Origin: Harmothoe impar
Taxonomy: Eukaryota; Annelida; Polychaeta; Phyllodocida; Polynoidae
Reading direction: 5' to 3'
Assembly: GCA_947462335.1 (NCBI GenBank)
Contig: OX381708.1
Location: forward strand, 40,055,377 to 40,119,376
Length of the DNA: 64,000 nucleotides
Shown: positions 49,961 through 59,733 of the stretch, one piece after another
Layout: the number at the start of each line of letters is the position of its first letter
Position numbering within the stretch: position 1 is the first letter of the stretch
Position numbers and translations under genes: made by a program
Notes under the pieces: generated by a model
Seen by the model: only the letters and a program-made list of their open reading frames with translations
Told to the model about the DNA's origin: nothing
Databases searched by the model: none

Positions 49961-52570
49961 TTATGTTTCATTTCCTGTCTCACTCTTTTTCCTAACAATG
50001 GCTGTCAATAGTTCGGTAGTGGTCATGTCTTTTGGGTTTTTGATAAGTGACGTAGTGTTGTCACCATCGGGGTCAATGTCAATGTTGTCTTGGGTTTCAG
50101 TCGGATGTAGGGATGTAGTCATTTCCATAGTCTTAAGGGTTAATCCTGTGGTGGTGGTGTCGTCTTTCAGGGCCGGTATGATAGAAAACCGTGCCGCTAG
50201 GGGTAGTATGATGTGGTTGGGTAGATAGTATGACTTCTGTTTTCCGTTGATGTTGAATGATATGGGGCCGTTCCATGTCATGTTTATGCGTGGGTATGGG
50301 CATGACAGGGCTGAGATGGCCGTCAGGGTTGGTATGAAATCATTAACAATAGAGTCACGTTCGTAGGGTAGGGATAGCAGTGGGATGGTGTGATTGACGT
50401 GTCCTTGGTAAATTTTGAGCGTAATAGTAGGATTGGTTTTGTGTCCAGAGTTTGTCATTCCAAAGTGACGTGTAATCTTGTTTTTACACTTGAAGATGGT
50501 TTTGATAACAGCGTATACTATTAAAGCTACAAATATCAGGGTAAAAATATTATGGGCATCAACGTATTGATCTAGATTGATAGTGTGGTTTTCTTTGGTT
50601 TCACTCTGGGGGATGGGGTTAATAAATTTCCAAGAAATGTTGTTGGGTCGAGCACTAACGGTTGGTATGGTCGCGAATAGTGCTTTTCCTTTGGATACAT
50701 ATAATAAGTAGAAGAATCCTACGGCGTTTAGAATGCAAGTGACTGGTACTATATAGTTCCATACAGGGCTAGCGAAGAAGCTAGCTATGTTCTCCCGTAT
50801 GGGTGTGTCCTGGATGGGTCGGTCTAAGATGTCTGCTGCGTTGGTGGCTTCTATTAGGATATTCCTGGTGAAGGGTTCCAGGTCCAATGTAATGTCTGAT
50901 GACAACTTGCTGATGTTTGTCATAGATTTGATGATAGCTTGTGTATGTAGGTGTGGTATGTGTATTGGATCGTGGTGTAGTGATGATGCTGTGATGTTGA
51001 GATTGTTTGTGAGTGCGAGTAGTATGGGTGTATTGGCCGCGTGCATTAGAAAATGTGTTGAAGAAGATTCATTACAAGGAATTTTGGTGTTTGGGAGGTA
51101 CGATGAGTCAAACTGTAAGTGGCACATACATGGGACACCAATAACTGCGTAGGCCGAAGCTTTCTTAGTAGTTGGTGTCATGTGCTGACAGATGACGTGG
51201 TAGTACTCCCTGTTAGTAGTTACTAAATATTTGTCTTTACCAATAGCTATAGCACGGGTTTGTATGGGTCTCAGAGGGTGTACTTGGAATGTGCAGAGTC
51301 TGGCTATGTCTGCCTGGTCACCTTTAAAGGCCGCCATGAGGCAGGTTGGCTGGTCACTGCGTATTCTAGGCATGGTCCTAGCGCATACTTTCAGTATCGA
51401 GCCTTGGCACGTAAGCAGATCTGCGTTTGTCATTTCTAAGTACAATGTCTCTGCCTCGTTGACAGCGAGGAAAGTTTTGTCAGTGTGTAATAGGGTAGAT
51501 CCAGAACTTGTCGTATTTTCGGTGTTAATGGGGACATGAGTTGTAATTACTTGATATAAGTTAAATGCTGCGTCTGTGGCAGAAATGATAACATTAATAT
51601 GAATGTATAAGTGAGTTTTGGAATAGGTGTATAGTGCAACTGGTTGTGAGTAGTAATATGCGGTGTCAATAATGGTTACCTCGGATCCTGGGTTCCTAAT
51701 TTTGAGTTGTGTGTCTAAGGTGGCTAGCTTGAGGGCTAGTTCTGTGGGTTGGATCATATCAGGTGCTAATATTCCAGTGGACAATAATCTGAGAGAATTT
51801 TCCACCTTGTATAACCCTTGTTGGTAGGCGATCCTGGTCATTAGGACAATTACCTGAGCCGATATGATGGCTGACTGGGTAATCCTACGATCTTGGTCGG
51901 CTTGGATGGAGGTTAGGGTTGTGGAGAAATCATCAGACCACGAGTCTATGGATTCGGTAATATTAAGTAGGGATTCCTGTACAACGTCCTGTTGTTTAAT
52001 ATAAGTGTCTAGAAACTGCTGGTGTTGCTGGGTGACGTCATGTAATCCTTGTGCAGTTTTAACATTGACGTCGGCCAGTGTACCAATTCTAGCATCTAGG
52101 TGATGTATGACGTTGATAATAGAATCCATGTCTCTAGTGGTTGCCAGGCCAAAGATTGATTTAAAGAGCTCCCCTAAGAATCCTAGGATAGCTCTCTTTG
52201 GCCTGTTAGTAATAGGATCCGAGAGGAAGTGTGCAATGTTCTTTAAAGTTTTAATAATGTTAATATCTACGTTTTGTAGTAGTCGGTCGAGGTCAGCAGC
52301 TTGTTGTAACATCTTGGCGTCATGGCTGTCATGGGGTCCTAGTGAAGTCAGTTGAAGAGTCCTGATGGTGTTGTAAATGAGTGGCTTCGGACGAGGAGCC
52401 ATTGGGATGTTGTAGGGGATGGCCAGTATGACCTCGTGTAGGTCATGACCGGTGATGATTTGTCCCGGCAGCTGTTCATAGATGAGGCCGATATTTTGCC
52501 TCACTATTGGTTGTGCTGCCGTGTAAATGATGTGTGTGATGATTAATAGGAGGTAGAGTGTATACCTCAT
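49961..52570 (-). CDS. env: Env-like fusion glycoprotein of the retroelement (869 aa)
   Basis: Begins with a hydrophobic signal peptide (residues 1-19). A furin-type site RPKR at 123-126 is followed by the hydrophobic glycine-rich stretch AILGFLGELFKSIFG, placed like the fusion peptide of errantivirus Env and baculovirus F proteins. An alpha-helical, Q-rich segment follows (about 145-260). A cysteine-rich region spans 388-499, with about eight N-glycosylation sequons. Hydrophobic segments lie at about 605-625 and 674-693, with a tail of about 175 residues; two segments plus a long tail are unusual for this class. The role would be membrane fusion or cell-to-cell spread. Family assignment rests on architecture and motif placement. 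It lies 875 bases downstream of pol, so a spliced message is expected. The frame is intact. Confidence 0.85.
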   Translation of the reverse strand: MRYTLYLLLIITHIIYTAAQPIVRQNIGLIYEQLPGQIITGHDLHEVILAIPYNIPMAPRPKPLIYNTIRTLQLTSLGPHDSHDAKMLQQAADLDRLLQNVDINIIKTLKNIAHFLSDPITNRPKRAILGFLGELFKSIFGLATTRDMDSIINVIHHLDARIGTLADVNVKTAQGLHDVTQQHQQFLDTYIKQQDVVQESLLNITESIDSWSDDFSTTLTSIQADQDRRITQSAIISAQVIVLMTRIAYQQGLYKVENSLRLLSTGILAPDMIQPTELALKLATLDTQLKIRNPGSEVTIIDTAYYYSQPVALYTYSKTHLYIHINVIISATDAAFNLYQVITTHVPINTENTTSSGSTLLHTDKTFLAVNEAETLYLEMTNADLLTCQGSILKVCARTMPRIRSDQPTCLMAAFKGDQADIARLCTFQVHPLRPIQTRAIAIGKDKYLVTTNREYYHVICQHMTPTTKKASAYAVIGVPCMCHLQFDSSYLPNTKIPCNESSSTHFLMHAANTPILLALTNNLNITASSLHHDPIHIPHLHTQAIIKSMTNISKLSSDITLDLEPFTRNILIEATNAADILDRPIQDTPIRENIASFFASPVWNYIVPVTCILNAVGFFYLLYVSKGKALFATIPTVSARPNNISWKFINPIPQSETKENHTINLDQYVDAHNIFTLIFVALIVYAVIKTIFKCKNKITRHFGMTNSGHKTNPTITLKIYQGHVNHTIPLLSLPYERDSIVNDFIPTLTAISALSCPYPRINMTWNGPISFNINGKQKSYYLPNHIILPLAARFSIIPALKDDTTTTGLTLKTMEMTTSLHPTETQDNIDIDPDGDNTTSLIKNPKDMTTTELLTAIVRKKSETGNET

Positions 52571-53444
52571 GATTCCCGAGTTGTTGGGATTTGATAGTAA
52601 TAATAGTAGTAGTCGATCGTTTGTAGTGGTAATAGTCGATAGTCGATAGTTGGTGAAGGATGAGTGTAAGTGGGCAGTACTGGCGGGGATCTACCAAATT
52701 AACTGTGGGCTGCTCCTGACTGAATTGATGTGTGTAGGGGTGTGGTCACTGGGTGACTGTGGAAAGATGGGGGGATGTGTGGGAACTTATACCCTTTGGT
52801 CTGGGTACAGGGTGGTGGCTATGTCACCCTGCCATGTTGGTCGTTATCACACTCCCATAAGTGGAGCTTTTGTTTGCGCGCTCCAGTGGTGGCGCCATCC
52901 AGGGCTCAGATTGCGGTCATCCTCCTGGTGTTGTTGACACCTGCGATGCATGCGGGCGGCCGCCTGCATACACCGCTTTTCCACTGGTCTATGGGGGGGG
53001 GGGTTAATAAGAGTGCGCAAACTGTCCTTTCATGTCGGATTTTGACATGTTGATAATAGTTCTATTTGAAGTGTCAGTTTGTTAAAGGAGCAGCAATAAT
53101 ATGGAGTCGCCCTGCCACTTACTTGTGTGGTGAAATGGGTATAGATGGATAATAATAATAATAGTAATAATTGATGAAGCTTGTGCGCTTTATGGTGATA
53201 AATACTGTATTTCCAGTATTTCTTTTGATGATCGGTGTGTAAGTCGTGGTTCTTTGTGAATCATTATAATAGTAGTAGCGATAATAGTAGTCGTAGTAGT
53301 CAGTGTTGATCCTTTTGATATTAAAGTTGATAATATATGACAGTTGATGTCTCTTTGTAATAGTAGCGATGGTATAGTGAGCTTTTTGTTGCTTATGTAA
53401 TATAGGTGATAACTCTTTTCCTCTTATATATTCTATGTTTTATA
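52571..53444 (-). other. Spacer between pol and env-like ORFs
   Basis: About 875 bases without a long minus-strand frame, rich in ATAATAGTAGT triplets on the plus strand, with an 11-G run near 52.99 kb. It should contain the splice acceptor for the env-like message, but I could not choose one. Confidence 0.6.
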
Positions 53445-56400
53445 TTATGGTTTTAGTCCTACCGGTGTCCTCCTCTTGACCTTGGAGTGGGCCGGCTTTG
53501 CTTTATATATATTTTTGGTTTGTAGAAGCGCTGGTCTCGCTTTATATGAATCTCCGTCTTTCTTCCATAATTTGGTTATGAGGTCCTCGTTCGGGTCAAT
53601 GAGTCTCTGTATGAAGTCATTGTTTCTCACGTGACGTACAAGTTTCAGCCTATCTACATGGACTGGGCTTTTCATTGTCTTCATTGTGATCACAGATTTG
53701 AGGAGGACGGATGTTTTTGAGACGAATTTGCACACTATGTATGGACCAGAGTACACTTTCTGAAGTTTCAAACATTTTGTTCTATCCATCAGTCGGGGTA
53801 CCTTGACATACACTAGTGATTCTTTCTGCACCTTTGTAGGTTTTGCCTTTTTGTCGTGTTGTTGTCTCATTTGTTCTGTCCTCTTTTCAATGTTTTCAAT
53901 GACCTGATTGTATGTGTAATCTATTTTCTTTAATTTGTCAATGATGTGGAGATTTAGACTTTTCTCTTCTTCCTGATTGAGTTTGTTGTCTATTATTGTG
54001 TTTGGATTCCTTCCCTTCATAATGAAGAACGGTGTGAAGGCAGTGGTGGCGGACTCTGTGTTGTTGATGGAGAACACGAGGTGTGGTAGGAATACATCCC
54101 ATGTGTCCTGGTGTTCCTCACAGTATGCCCGTATGCCTTCAGACAGCGTCTTCACATATCTTTCAGCCTGGCCGTTCGATTTTGGTCTATAGGCCGAGCT
54201 GAAGACATGTTTTATGTTGAGGGAGGATGTCATGTTTCTGAATTTTGAGTTTTTATATGACGTTCCATTGTCTGACTGGAGGTATGTTGGTATACCCTCG
54301 GCCAGAACAACCTTCTCTATGAATTCTGCGGTAGTTGTTTCCGCGTCCAATGATGTAGTAGGGTAAGCTATGCAGAATTTAGAGAACCTGTCGACCACTA
54401 CCTGAATGTATACGTTCTTTCCTGGTGTTGGTGGTAGTGGGCCTATGGCATCTATGTGAACAAACTGGAATGGGTAAGAAGGGGTACTATGGGCCGTCAT
54501 TGGCAGGTTGTTGGTAAGGTTCATCTTTTTGGCTTTCAAACAGACGTGGCAGGTCGCTGTGAATTTCTGGACGTCGGCCGCCATGCTTTTCCAATATACT
54601 TTGGGAAGCATGGTCGACAGCATTCGTTGTGCGCCAGCGTGTCCTGCCATTGGTAGGTCGTGAAAAAGCTTCAAGATGGGGAGTCTCATGTCATCTGGGA
54701 TGACGGGTTGGAATGAGAATTCCTTGTGTTTCTTCCATAGTACCGTGTTGATATGGACCAAAATATCATTCAGCATGATGTGATCATCAGCTATCCTGAT
54801 AAATTGCTCCGTCTCCTTCTTGTTTTTGTCATTGGGTACCTGTCCGTTCTCTAAATACGTGATGATAGCTTTCGTGTGTAAATTATATCTCTGTTCTCTT
54901 TTGAGGTTGAGTATGGAGATCTGTGGGTCAGAGAGGCTTTCTATCATTTCAATCAGATGATTAGTCTGATTGGCCAAGTGTTTTGCCATGTCTGTGGCAT
55001 CTCTTCTAGGCTTCTCATTTCTCTTCTTTGGTTTTGGTTTATCTGTGGTTTTCTTAGGTTGCGGTGCCGGGGTGTGGCCTGGGACCGGTCGGGTCGCCGC
55101 AACCTGCTCTATTTGTTCTGTTTGAGTTTCTTCTATGCATGTTGATAGGGCTTCTAGGGATGTAGAGGGTACTGTCAGCTGCTGTGGGGCGTGGCCTGGG
55201 ACCGGTCGTGCAGCTGAATCCACTTCCTGTTGTACTGAGGCCACTATGGCTGCTAACAGTCCCTTGTATTCTGTTTGTGGAAGCCCAAAATGATGTAATT
55301 TGGTACTTGGGATGTCAGGATTTGCTCTGAGGTTGGGGGTAAATCGTTTTACTTCTTCTATGTCTTCTGTGTTTTCCTCCATACATTCACAATAGAAGTG
55401 ATGGGTGGAGTTTCTCTTCAGAATTGATTTGGGTAGTCGTTTCGGTAGCGTCAATGGTGGTTCGTCTTCTTTGAATTTCTGTGTGTGTATGTCATCCTCA
55501 AACATAATTCTATGTTGCACCCTTATGGCTTTGGGTTTTGGTGGAGGATCTGTCATTGGTGTCTTGTCTAGTGGGTAGTCTCGTCTTGACATAACGTCTG
55601 ATGGTATATTTAATTTGCCTCTTATGTGTCTGATATTGAATTGAAATTGTTGAATTTTGAGAGCCCACCTTGCCCACATGTTTTTGTTATCTGATTTTGT
55701 CAACATGTGGATGAGGGCTTGGTGGTCAGTATATAACTCGAATGGTCTTCCTTCTAGGTAGTGTCTGAAGTACTCTATTGCAAATACTACTCCCAATAGT
55801 TCTCTTTGGGTGGCACCATAATTCCTTTCGTGGTCATGGAGTGCTCTGCCCGCAAAGGCTACTGGTCGTAGAACGCCGTCTTTCTCCTGGGAAAGAGTAG
55901 CTCCCAGGGCTGTACCAGATGCATCTGTTGTAAGATGGAACTGTTTGTTGTAGTCTGGGTACAGCAAGATGACGTCATTGCATATAGCGTCCTTCAGGGT
56001 CTGAAATGCAGTCTCACATTCTTTTGTCCAGACAAATTTGTTCCCATTTTTGAGTAGGTTAAATAGAGGTCGACCAATTTCACTGAACCCTTTGATGAAT
56101 TTTCTATAGAATTGGGCGAGTCCAGTGAATGACCGCACCTCTTTTGTGGTCTTCGGTGTGGGGAATGTCTGGATCTTGTGGACTTTGTCTGGGGATGGTT
56201 TGATACCGTCAGTGGTGACTTTCATTCCTAGGAAGTCTAGTTCCTCTAGGAAGAATTCGCACTTGGTTTTCTTCAACTTTAGTTTGCCATTTCTTAGTGC
56301 TTCGAATATGTTTCTTAAATCGATGAAATGTTGGTCTATGGATGGTGATAAACACAAGATGTCGTCTAAGTATGGGATTGCACATTTGTACTGCAGGTTC

Positions 56401-58337
56401 TGTAGGATCAAGTTGACTACAGCTTGGAAAGCCTGAGCACTGCTGGCGAGTCCCATGGGCATGGTCTTGTATCTATACTTTTTGGTCCTAGTGAGAAAGG
56501 CTGTGATGTCCCTGTCGTCCTCTCTAATTGGTATCTGGAAGTACCCTTGTTGGGCATCCATTTTAGAGAACACGGCAGGTCGCATCTCACCAATCATTTC
56601 TAGGCTGTCGTCTGCTCGTGGTGATGTAAGTGCTTGATTGATGGATTGGGAATTCACATATCTTAGATCTGTCACTAATCTGTAACCCTGCCCGTTCTTT
56701 TTCTCTACAAGAAAACTTCTGGATGACCAGGGACCCGTGTTGGTTTCCTCCAGGATGTCCTGCTTTACCAGCTTCTGACATTCAATTTCAAGTCGTTCAG
56801 CTTTGTGCGGGGCCATTCTGAATGGGTAGAACTGTAAGGGTTTGGCGTCTGGGATCAGGTTGATTTTATGGGTGTACAGATGGGTTCTTCCAATCATATT
56901 ATCTTTTCCCACGAATATGTCGTCGTATTCTTCAATCAACTGGCAAAATGTTGTGAATTGATCATCTGTGAGGCAGTCTGGTTTTTGGAAGACGTGTGAT
57001 TTTTCTTTTTCTGGTTCTATGTCTATGTCCTTTCCTATGTACATGTCTTTGTCTATGTCTTGTTCGTCGTGACCTGTCGTCTCTTGTACCATATTTATGT
57101 AATCTTCATCGTCTGACATGGATTGATCCATGTCAGAGTCAGAATATTCTGAGTATGTTGGTGTCGGTACGTAGAATGTTTTGTCTGACCCTGTTGATGA
57201 TGCACTGTCACTGATAGTAGAGTTGTTGTCTATGTCTATGTCTATGTCTGTCTCCTCGGGTTGTGTGTCGTCGTAGCCTGTCGATAATATATTATTTTCT
57301 TTGTCTATGTCTGTTTTTGTATATAAGGCTACGATTTCACCCTTCTGGATTTTACAGATTCTAGATGAGATATTCAATAATATCAGTGGGTGTCTGTCTC
57401 TTTGGTCAGGTGTCACGACTGAACGTTGTACAATGTAATTTGGAAGTTTGTCTGATCTGTCAAAATTGTCTGTTATGCCATTGATTTGACTGACTGAGTG
57501 GTAGCATGTGACTTGGCCTGTTATGGCCATTTCGGAAAATGGAGGTATCGAAATGGCTCTCACTGCCCTGATTGGTTGAGATTTTGGAGTTGGGTCAGTG
57601 GAGTAATTGATTTTGCTTTTAGTTTTTGATAGAAAATCTGTTCCCAATATGATTGGTGAGGAACAATTTGGAAGAATTGCAAATTGATGGCTGAATGTTT
57701 TGCCTTGAATTTTGAATTTGATTTTGATAGCTCTTTTGATGTGACACAATGCTCCATCGGCAAGATAAACTTTGGACCTGATTCGTGAAAACTCATGAGG
57801 AACTAGTTTCGATAGAGTGGAGGCTAGACCCTCTCTCATGCAAGAGACGGTGGCTCCTGTGTCTACTAGACTGGGGATGTTGGTATCTTTGAATTGTAGA
57901 TCTATATTGCCATTGACCATGTTGATAAACAAAACACTCTGCTCACCTTCTTCCATGTGTAGGTCGGGTAGTGGTGGGGGGACGACTTCCAGAGTAGCTT
58001 GGACGTCGGCAGGTTTCCCGCGCACTGGTGCAGCATTGTGGATTGTCTGTGGGTCATGTGGCGTGATGTCGATGGGCGATGCTGTGTCTTCTGTGTTGGG
58101 GACTGTTTTGTCATCCTGATGAGGCCTATCCATAGGATGACAATCTAGTTTCCCGTCGTCTTGGTGAGGTCGTTCATCATGCTGACGAGCTGTGCCATGG
58201 TGTATTGTGGAGTGGGGTTTTGTGGCGTTGGTTGAAGTTGTAGCTGTTGTTGTTGTTGTGGCCATTGTTGTTGTTGTTGTTGTGGCCATTGTTGTTGTTG
58301 TTGTGGTGGCTGCCATGATTGCTGTTGGGGCTGCCAC
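53445..58337 (-). CDS. pol: Pol polyprotein: protease, reverse transcriptase, RNase H, integrase
   Basis: The open frame is 1630 codons. Protease active site DTGA at 159-162 with ILGTDF at 230-235. An acidic linker with DID repeats spans 355-445. RT covers roughly 490-705, with catalytic YLDD at 656-659. RNase H begins near 800 (TTDAS at 803-807). A hydrophilic linker (about 930-1130) contains the repeated phrase RPVPGH. Integrase has an HHCC finger (H1226, H1233, C1263, C1266), a DD35E core (D1296, D1356, E1392) and the GPY motif at 1531-1533. All catalytic residues are present. The frame is -1 relative to gag and overlaps it by 193 bases. Its first 61 codons (T-rich, the gag Q-repeats in another frame) are probably not translated, because ribosomes should enter by frameshifting at 58148-58154. 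Confidence 0.97.
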   Translation of the reverse strand: MAAPTAIMAATTTTTTMATTTTTTMATTTTTATTSTNATKPHSTIHHGTARQHDERPHQDDGKLDCHPMDRPHQDDKTVPNTEDTASPIDITPHDPQTIHNAAPVRGKPADVQATLEVVPPPLPDLHMEEGEQSVLFINMVNGNIDLQFKDTNIPSLVDTGATVSCMREGLASTLSKLVPHEFSRIRSKVYLADGALCHIKRAIKIKFKIQGKTFSHQFAILPNCSSPIILGTDFLSKTKSKINYSTDPTPKSQPIRAVRAISIPPFSEMAITGQVTCYHSVSQINGITDNFDRSDKLPNYIVQRSVVTPDQRDRHPLILLNISSRICKIQKGEIVALYTKTDIDKENNILSTGYDDTQPEETDIDIDIDNNSTISDSASSTGSDKTFYVPTPTYSEYSDSDMDQSMSDDEDYINMVQETTGHDEQDIDKDMYIGKDIDIEPEKEKSHVFQKPDCLTDDQFTTFCQLIEEYDDIFVGKDNMIGRTHLYTHKINLIPDAKPLQFYPFRMAPHKAERLEIECQKLVKQDILEETNTGPWSSRSFLVEKKNGQGYRLVTDLRYVNSQSINQALTSPRADDSLEMIGEMRPAVFSKMDAQQGYFQIPIREDDRDITAFLTRTKKYRYKTMPMGLASSAQAFQAVVNLILQNLQYKCAIPYLDDILCLSPSIDQHFIDLRNIFEALRNGKLKLKKTKCEFFLEELDFLGMKVTTDGIKPSPDKVHKIQTFPTPKTTKEVRSFTGLAQFYRKFIKGFSEIGRPLFNLLKNGNKFVWTKECETAFQTLKDAICNDVILLYPDYNKQFHLTTDASGTALGATLSQEKDGVLRPVAFAGRALHDHERNYGATQRELLGVVFAIEYFRHYLEGRPFELYTDHQALIHMLTKSDNKNMWARWALKIQQFQFNIRHIRGKLNIPSDVMSRRDYPLDKTPMTDPPPKPKAIRVQHRIMFEDDIHTQKFKEDEPPLTLPKRLPKSILKRNSTHHFYCECMEENTEDIEEVKRFTPNLRANPDIPSTKLHHFGLPQTEYKGLLAAIVASVQQEVDSAARPVPGHAPQQLTVPSTSLEALSTCIEETQTEQIEQVAATRPVPGHTPAPQPKKTTDKPKPKKRNEKPRRDATDMAKHLANQTNHLIEMIESLSDPQISILNLKREQRYNLHTKAIITYLENGQVPNDKNKKETEQFIRIADDHIMLNDILVHINTVLWKKHKEFSFQPVIPDDMRLPILKLFHDLPMAGHAGAQRMLSTMLPKVYWKSMAADVQKFTATCHVCLKAKKMNLTNNLPMTAHSTPSYPFQFVHIDAIGPLPPTPGKNVYIQVVVDRFSKFCIAYPTTSLDAETTTAEFIEKVVLAEGIPTYLQSDNGTSYKNSKFRNMTSSLNIKHVFSSAYRPKSNGQAERYVKTLSEGIRAYCEEHQDTWDVFLPHLVFSINNTESATTAFTPFFIMKGRNPNTIIDNKLNQEEEKSLNLHIIDKLKKIDYTYNQVIENIEKRTEQMRQQHDKKAKPTKVQKESLVYVKVPRLMDRTKCLKLQKVYSGPYIVCKFVSKTSVLLKSVITMKTMKSPVHVDRLKLVRHVRNNDFIQRLIDPNEDLITKLWKKDGDSYKARPALLQTKNIYKAKPAHSKVKRRTPVGLKP
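58110..58154 (-). promoter_or_regulatory. -1 ribosomal frameshift signal at the gag-pol junction
   Basis: In element orientation the heptamer GGGAAAC (58148-58154) is in the X-XXY-YYZ register of gag and is directly followed by the gag stop TAG (58145-58147). After a 6-base spacer (58142-58147) comes a perfect 8-base stem: GTCATCCT (58134-58141) pairing with AGGATGAC (58110-58117), with a 16-base loop that can add three further pairs (GAU with AUC) past a small bulge. GGGAAAC-type heptamers plus a stem at 5-8 bases are the classic retroviral arrangement. Slipping by -1 enters the pol frame. Confidence 0.9.
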
Positions 58338-59698
58338 CTTTGTTGTTGTTGTTGTTGGCTCTGGATGAGTTTGAAGTGATGTGGAGGTAGGGAACCCGTT
58401 TGAAGAAGGGTTATGATGTCTTTGGGTCCCCCTTTGAATCGGTGGGTGGGAGGGATGAGGCCCATTGAACGTGCCTTCCTTATGTTGTCGACGTAGTTGA
58501 TGTCGAAGTCCTCTCTCCTCCCCCTATAGTTGGGTGGTAATGCAAAGTCAGTTGGTGGAGATTGATGTGTAGGTGCAGCTGCTTGTTTGTGGTAGGTGGG
58601 TTTTGGTTTACCACCTCCCATAGCAGCTACGGTATGTTCCGTCTCCATTACTTCCTGTTGCTTCTGAAGAAGGTCTCTCAGTTTTTCATTCTCCCTGTCC
58701 TTTTCCCTTAACTGAGCAGCTATGACTGGGTCTAGGGTGTTGTTGGACAGGGATGATACTTTATGTGTGGAGGTCTTTTTGTAGAGGTACGCACACCTGA
58801 GTGCTCTACAGAGGGAAGCCCATGTAGTAGGACTTTCCGCCCTGATTGCTTCTCGGTAGTCCTCGTTTAATACAGTGGCTACCTGGATGATGGCAGCTTC
58901 TATGTCCACCCCCTTGTTTTGGAAGTGGGTGTTGGCATCCTTTAGCCATTCTTCCATGGTTTGTAGGGTGGGGTCAAATTGGGACAGTGTTAATAGTTTG
59001 ATGTCGTTTTCGACATCCTTGAAGTGGTGAATGAGTCCCTTCTTTATAAGGTCATAATCGTCTTGTACACTAGTGGGCTGAATACTGTACCATTCGTACG
59101 CTGGTCCAGCTAGATAGACTGCACAAGTGACATGGATGGGGTGATCTTCTTGAGGGTATTTCAGTCTAACAAAGCGTTCTAGGTCGGTGAACCACTTTCT
59201 GGTGCTCATCTTAATGTCTGGCTTTGAGAATTTGATTGGTTCACGGATGGTGTACTTGTTAGCTTTTGAAATGGCGCTAGCCAGGTCGCTAATGGATTTG
59301 GTGTTTCTATATTCTGCGATATCAGATTTGAGCCTTTCTAGCTCTGCCTTGTGGGCCGCTAGTTGCTCATCTAATTTTCTTGATATCCTATCGTCTAGTT
59401 CTCGTTGTCTTTCTACCTCTACCTGATCGTCTCCGGCCATGTTGACAGTGGGTTCAACACGAATGGGAGAGGTGGGTGGGGTAGCTATGTCTATAGGTAT
59501 AATAGGTACAGTGTCTATAAGTGTTGTTTTAGAATGTCTTACTGTGTCCTTGTAGATGCAGGAGGTGGACTTGGTGATGTGCTTGTTGTTGCTTGGTCCT
59601 TTCCTCCTGGTGGGTTGTAGACCTGATGTTGGTGCTGGTCCCTGGCTCCTAGTGTGCCTCCGTGATGATAGGTCACTGAGGGACTGGTGTCTCTGCAT
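58145..59698 (-). CDS. gag: Gag-like structural protein, no zinc knuckle (517 aa)
   Basis: The first ORF of the element. Residues 1-86 are basic and low-complexity. A charged coiled-coil-like helix follows (about 92-130), then a capsid-type core (about 150-305) with KWFTDLERFVRLKYP, a region typical of gypsy Gag, and AGPAYEWY. A second short coiled coil lies at 325-350. The C-terminus (447-490) is glutamine/tryptophan/proline-rich. There is no CX2CX4HX4C knuckle; the only cysteines are at 47, 192, 297 and 302. RNA binding may depend on basic or Q-rich parts. The start at 59698 gives the longest frame. The methionine at residue 87 (59440, context AACATGG) has a stronger start context, so the true N-terminus is uncertain. 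Confidence 0.9.
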   Translation of the reverse strand: MQRHQSLSDLSSRRHTRSQGPAPTSGLQPTRRKGPSNNKHITKSTSCIYKDTVRHSKTTLIDTVPIIPIDIATPPTSPIRVEPTVNMAGDDQVEVERQRELDDRISRKLDEQLAAHKAELERLKSDIAEYRNTKSISDLASAISKANKYTIREPIKFSKPDIKMSTRKWFTDLERFVRLKYPQEDHPIHVTCAVYLAGPAYEWYSIQPTSVQDDYDLIKKGLIHHFKDVENDIKLLTLSQFDPTLQTMEEWLKDANTHFQNKGVDIEAAIIQVATVLNEDYREAIRAESPTTWASLCRALRCAYLYKKTSTHKVSSLSNNTLDPVIAAQLREKDRENEKLRDLLQKQQEVMETEHTVAAMGGGKPKPTYHKQAAAPTHQSPPTDFALPPNYRGRREDFDINYVDNIRKARSMGLIPPTHRFKGGPKDIITLLQTGSLPPHHFKLIQSQQQQQQRWQPQQQSWQPPQQQQQWPQQQQQQWPQQQQQLQLQPTPQNPTPQYTMAQLVSMMNDLTKTTGN

Positions 59699-59714
59699 TA
59701 AAAAATTTCTTCAT
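59673..59714 (-). other. Short upstream ORF overlapping the gag start
   Basis: An ATG at 59714-59712 in the good context GCGACCATGA opens a 13-codon frame that ends past the first gag ATG (59698) in a different frame. If translated, it would reduce initiation at 59698 and favour downstream starts. Confidence 0.4.
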
Positions 59715-59733
59715 GGTCGCAGGTAGCTGAAGG

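Noticed and set aside
49869..52355. Plus-strand ORFs of 82-121 codons within the env-like region
   Set aside because: Shadows of the long minus-strand frame.
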